A stretch of 64,000 bases of DNA from positions 434,001 through 498,000 of the forward strand of contig CM033110.1 in the NCBI GenBank assembly GCA_019321725.1, written 5' to 3'. This stretch comes from Paulownia fortunei. Lineage: Eukaryota > Streptophyta > Magnoliopsida > Lamiales > Paulowniaceae. The notes below the pieces were generated by a model. The model had not been told where the DNA came from. It did not search any database and was given only the letters and a program-made list of their open reading frames with translations. Position 1 is the first letter of the stretch; every line of letters starts with the position of its first letter. This document shows, piece by piece, positions 59,181 to 64,000 of this stretch. Made by a program: the position numbers and the translations under genes.

Positions 59181-60030
59181 ACTGCACTATTTTATGATAG
59201 AATTGGCTGCGAAATCTATATAATAGTTTTTGTGCTATGCATGTAAAAATATTCTTTTACGCATAGGGTGCATAATTTTTTTTTTTGTGCAATAGGATGC
59301 ATGCAAAATTATTTTTTATATGATTAATATGTCCAATATGAATTACGTGCTTTATTAATTATACTTTTTACATAATTATGATGCAATTTAAATTTATTTG
59401 ATGCGATATGAATTATTATATATTGTGAATGAATAGACATTGACATTTGGGTGCTCATGTAAATTGAATGTTTATTATTTTATATTATCTCATATTTTTA
59501 TGGGAGATAATTTGTAGCGGTGGAGGTAATTCGATATTCCTATTTTTGTTTTGATTGATGTAGTAGGGTTTGAACCAATGTAATTTTTTTATTATTTTCA
59601 AGGCATATATTTACTAAACTATTTTTGGGATGCCATGTATATCAATTTTACGGGGATATTTTTTGTTTTACCACCATGAGCCAAAATTATCTCAAACATT
59701 ATACACCAAATGTCAATGTCGCACATATAAGGCTAATATTTTATTGTTCATATTGCATATTTACATTCATAATATATGTATGGACAAATTTATATTTTAT
59801 TCATGATCAGTAAATTTTTATTATATCTTTTATTCAGTGGAAGATGATTATTAGTCTGAGTTGCGAAATTTTCGATTTCGCTGAGTATAAAGGAATAATA
59901 AATAATTTACTTGGATCTAGAGTAAAATATTAGACGAGTACCTATATTTTTTTTGCGCAATTAATTTAGAAGTCTTAGACCAACTCACCAATTTTACGTT
60001 TTAAGTCAATTAAACATGAAAATGGACAAG

Positions 60031-60233
60031 TTGTCCAATATTGTCGCGAATTAAACACTGACAATATAGTAGTGGACTAAGATTAATATTTGTGCTTGAA
60101 TTTGTTTAAGCCGCAAATACAAGATTTTAAGTTGCCAAATATTGTCGCGACTTAGGCACTGACAATATAGTAATGGATCAAGAATCACGTTTGCACTTTA
60201 ATTTGTGCAAGCTGCAAATACGAGGAATTAAAG
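60031..60233. repeat. 101-bp tandem repeat, two copies
   Basis: Units 60031-60131 and 60132-60233, sharing AATATTGTCGCGA, CACTGACAATATAGTA and GCAAATAC. Identity is roughly 75-80%. Confidence 0.75.
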
Positions 60234-63200
60234 AAGTTTGAGCTCTATTTTGTCATATGAGCTTGCTCATAATTAAAAAGTTCTAGTTATCCTAAATATT
60301 ACTAACATATTTTTTATAATAATCGCCTAACTTGAGGCTAATTGTTGAGAGTCAAAAAATGTACAAGTAATTATTCTTGTCGCTCATATTGACCAATATA
60401 AACCAACTTGGATTAGTGTTGGAAAAGACAAAAATAACTTGAAAAGAGCAAAAGTTAAAACAAGAATCGTAAATTTGATCCAATAAAGTGACAAGACGTG
60501 TCACCTTAGTGATAAAGGCAACTAACCGCCAACAAATGTCAAGGGCAATGATGAGACTGGTCACTTCGCTCGTAATTATATTGAGATGAAGTTTGACTAC
60601 TTAAAGCTCTCTATTTGCTAATATTCTCAATTCTCTCATTCGATGGATAGTAGAAGTTCATGAAACATAGAATGAAATTCAAGATTGAGCAAACTATTAT
60701 CGAGTGTTGTGCAGCCATGCTTGTTTAAATGGCGCACAAGATGAGGCATTATAAGTTTACAATGCCATCTCAAGCTCAGCAAAGGGCATGAGTTATTTTT
60801 TCAAGCTCAATAATTGGTGTGAGCTACTCTTTGGAATGTGCAAAAGATACTAGATTCGAAATAGTCAGTTAAATTGATGCACTTATAAGACATTGGTTGA
60901 GCGAGTAGATTTGTCCATCTTCCATGTAAGAGACCTTTTAAATATAAGTCATATTTGTGTTGCAATTGGCTTAAGGAAGTATTTCTTGTACTTCTTCCAT
61001 GATTTTTTATTTTAATTATATCGTGGCATGCGAGGTTAGGAGGATGACTGTATTAGTTGGAGGAGGCTTTATTGGCTAACTCGCTAAGGTCAACCTCCCT
61101 CTGCACAAAAATTTTCTAGTGGAAAAAAGCCTGCTGGAAGAAAGAAAGAGGGTTATTTATCCTCTAGAGCTAGTCCTCTAAAACGAGTGCAGATTTATGA
61201 CTATGAAGCACTAACTAGTGCATTCTATTTTCCTTTCTTTGCTATTCGTGCTATAAGCTAGTACACTCCAACTCTCACTAGTCAGAAGCGCCAAATAGTT
61301 TAGAGCGATTCTTGACAGAGGTAGAGAACTACATGGAGTATGAACATTGAGGTTCAACATACTAATAGGAAGTGAGAATAACATGTCTAAATAGTTTGGA
61401 CACATGTGTGGGGAAAATGGAATTACAATTTGAATGATGATTCTAAACATTTCGTAACTAAACAAGTTTGCGAAGAGTGATGAATCAAACAATTCAAATT
61501 GACTCGATTGATATAATGGTGCAAATTGATTTGTATCTCAATGATACAATCATGATTGCAGCCTACATAATAAAAATTATGCCTCCAAGTGAATTCTCCA
61601 ACCTTTAATAAGCTATGATGTGGCAGCAAGCCCAAATTAGTGAGTTTATGCCTATTTAAGTTCAAGAAGCTATGTTCTCAAAAGTTATGAACACTTTGAT
61701 GGAGAAATTATAAAAAATAAAGTCACACAGTGTAGATTTTCTCATTGAGGAATTACGAGCATATAAGAAGTCAAATGAAATCTTGCGCTATACGAGTTGT
61801 AAGATTCTTGAAGTGGCGCTCAATTTTCTAATGAGGATGATATTTTTTAAAACACATTTAGCAATCACTGGAATAGTGGGAGCGACCCTAAGTCAGTGGG
61901 AGTGTCTCACTTGAAAATGAGTCTCATATTTCACAAGTAAGAAGGAGTGCACATGAGTTGTTCCCTATCGTCTATATGAGATTAAGTGAGTATCCTTCAT
62001 GACTACTTTTGTGGATGTTGATGAGTCAACTTAGACTTTTGACTTCACTTGATGCTTTAAGAGAATAGCTGCTATGAAGGAAAAGATGAGCCTAATGACT
62101 AAGAACAAAGTCTAAAGCTGGCTGATATTCCGTTTAAGTGCAAGGCCAAGTGCAAACTAGATGGGTTGATTAATATTTGTATAGCTCAACCAAGGGCAAA
62201 ATGTTTATGCCTAATTGTGGAGCATAAATTTTTGAGATGTTCTCCCTAAGTGGTGAGATCACCTCAATACGCCAAGATGCTATTAATTATTGCCATTTTT
62301 ATCTAGGTTTATCCTAGACGATTAAGGTTGATATATATAAATAAGGAGTAGACGATAAGATCTATGTAGATCGCATATTGAATTCAAGAAGTGGGGTAAG
62401 AGTGCAAAGATTGCTGATCGAGAAGCTCCATTTGTAACTTGAATTATTGTTCAAAAAATGATGTTATCGATTTTATCGAGCTATCACTCTGGTAGGCTTA
62501 CGATGGTTGAATAAGATCACTAAATATATGTCAATATAAATAAGAGAATATAATTCTCACTGTATTTGGGCAATAATATAATGGCTAGAAGGGACATGAA
62601 GGTGTCTCCGCTTAGTAGTGGTTATCATTTATATTTGAATGGACATAGGAAAAGTAGATGTATACTTGGTATTGTGATACCGAATTTTTATATGCATCTT
62701 ACCAATCCTATTGACACTTCATGGTCAAAGATTATGTTCTTAGTTAAATTGAAATACCTTGAGATGGAAGAAGAAAAGAAATGCTAGCTAGTGTTATACA
62801 AACGTTGTAGAAGGTTTGATGTACACTGGTGTGTACTCGACTAGTATTATGCTTGATAATTAGATTATTGGTGAGTGGATATCAAAGTGATCATTGACGC
62901 AATAATGTGATGCTGTCAAATGGATACTTAGATATCTTAATAGAGTGGTTTGAGATTTGTTGGAGGCGATTTGGTATTTTGAAAGGATGCACATTGTGCA
63001 CACATTTGTGAGGCTTTTGTTCTCTTTGTGAAAATAAAGCCACTTTGATATATGCTTTGGGCGCTAAGTATTGTTGGAGGACTAAACATACTAATACCAT
63101 TCACCCTTCACTTAAGAGAGTATTGCGCAAAATTAAATTATTCTCAGTCATATTTCTACGAGCGGTTTGATCGCTTATACTTTGCCTCTGTATGGAGATA

Positions 63201-64000
63201 TGCTCCAAAGGCATGTGAGTAGTACGAGATTACATAGAATTTGATTTTGTGGCCAGTGAGAACATATTGTAATTAATGAGTTATATTTGTATTCTCATTA
63301 TAAGTTTGGTACTGGATTTGTGAGTTATCATCAGGCTTTGATTGACCCTCTCACACGGATAATCGCCTTGGCGCTATGATAGCGAGCAGGATGAGACTTA
63401 AAGATCGTGTCGCATAATTAAGATTTTGAAATGATCGTCTTTATGCTTGGAGTAGCGATAAAGGTTAATATGTATAACTAAGAGTCGTCTTAGCTTGGAG
63501 GCTAAGATGAGATCAAAGTTGATTGATTATGAAGTATGTTCAAACTTTATAATAAGCTTGTTCTCAATTGAACGTGCAAACTGTAAAAAAACATTTTGAA
63601 GAGTGACTTCTGGTGGTATGCAGGTCAGGCTCTTTAAGAGCGACTGGATTTAGGTTCATATTATGTTAAGAGCGTGACATGCCTAAATTGAGTGGGAGCT
63701 CCATCATAGCATGTGCTTTGAGACGACCTCTTATGAAAAAGTGACTGAATGGGTCCCTGCTTCGTCACTGTGTAAGCCCATATTATTTTTGTACCCTTTG
63801 GGACTCTAGACTTTGTCATGAGATGTAAGTTTGATAACGCTATTTTAGCATATTTCCAATGGCCATGCATGATTCGATCTATCGGAGCATGTCTAGGAAA
63901 GCTGTCAAGACCAAGCTGATTGACATTAGAGGCCGAGGAAGAACTAGGTTGATAACGCACTTATGTTTTATGGTTCATAGCCCGGGTGACTATGTCGAAA

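Larger units (their letters stand above)
58053..64000 (+). mobile_element. Decayed Copia-type element, running past the window
   Basis: Begins with an LTR (58053-58502) and a primer-binding site GTAGTATTAGAGCCC, which differs from the canonical form by two C/G-to-T/A changes. Degenerate plus-strand pol text: integrase end near 61530-61600 (IAAYIIKIMPPSE); RNase H region near 62790-62940 (DAVKWILRYL after small repairs of frame) and 63040-63100 (ALGAKYCWRTKHTNT); and a DPLTR phrase near 63340. Frames are heavily broken. The 3' LTR is not in the window. Long parts between 58.9 and 61.4 kb are not recognisable. Confidence 0.6.

Noticed and set aside
1..64000. CRISPR array, operon or prophage signals
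   Set aside because: No regularly spaced direct repeats with unique spacers and no prokaryotic gene layout; the sequence is clearly plant nuclear DNA.

Overview
The window is nuclear DNA of a eudicot plant. The evidence is AT-rich non-coding sequence, introns with plant GT-AG signals, a sucrose-control uORF ahead of a group S1 bZIP gene, a MIR169 hairpin, a YSK-type dehydrin, a group C MAP kinase, Copia, CACTA and hAT elements, and a piece of plastid ycf2. I cannot name the species.

Layout. 1-23.3 kb: two copies of an HSR4/BCS1-like AAA-ATPase gene (1679-3311 and 12251-13886), each with two exons and 513 codons. Their 3' flanks are also duplicated and now carry a complete Copia element (5965-9746, minus strand), two non-autonomous hAT-like elements (14386-15469 and 16694-18165) and several copies of an unclassified 0.8-1.5 kb repeat. 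23.3-33.2 kb is the gene-rich core: a TXNDC9-type phosducin-like protein (23551-25991), tRNA-His(GUG) on the minus strand (27031-27102), a group C MAPK of the MPK7 type (29545-31545), and a group S1 bZIP gene (32562-33047) with two uORFs. 33.2-37.7 kb is AT-rich with no recognised gene. 37.8-45.1 kb holds a five-exon UBE3D/HECT_2-type E3 ligase gene (38017-43676) and a MIR169 precursor (44815-45045). 45.7-52.4 kb has a ycf2-derived plastid insertion followed by a 3.13 kb tandem duplication, each unit carrying a Y3SK2-like dehydrin gene. 52-64 kb is a transposon block: a CACTA element, a gag-only Copia derivative, a broken E3-ligase exon fragment and a decayed Copia element that runs off the window.

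How the genes relate. The genes are independent plant transcription units, not an operon. Several belong to stress or sugar signalling: the dehydrins have ABRE and RY promoter motifs, miR169 acts on NF-YA mRNAs, the bZIP is controlled by sucrose through its leader peptide, and the AAA-ATPase family is stress- and defence-responsive. Any functional link between them is only inference.

Most striking points: the exact miR169 duplex; the 41-residue sucrose-control peptide; the two dehydrin units that differ only by one-base run-length indels, which suggests an assembly artefact or a very recent event; the loss of the promoter of AAA copy 2 at the presumed transcription start; and the traffic of gene fragments between the E3-ligase gene, the dehydrin flank and the transposon block. 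I did not find a convincing wholly new gene system.
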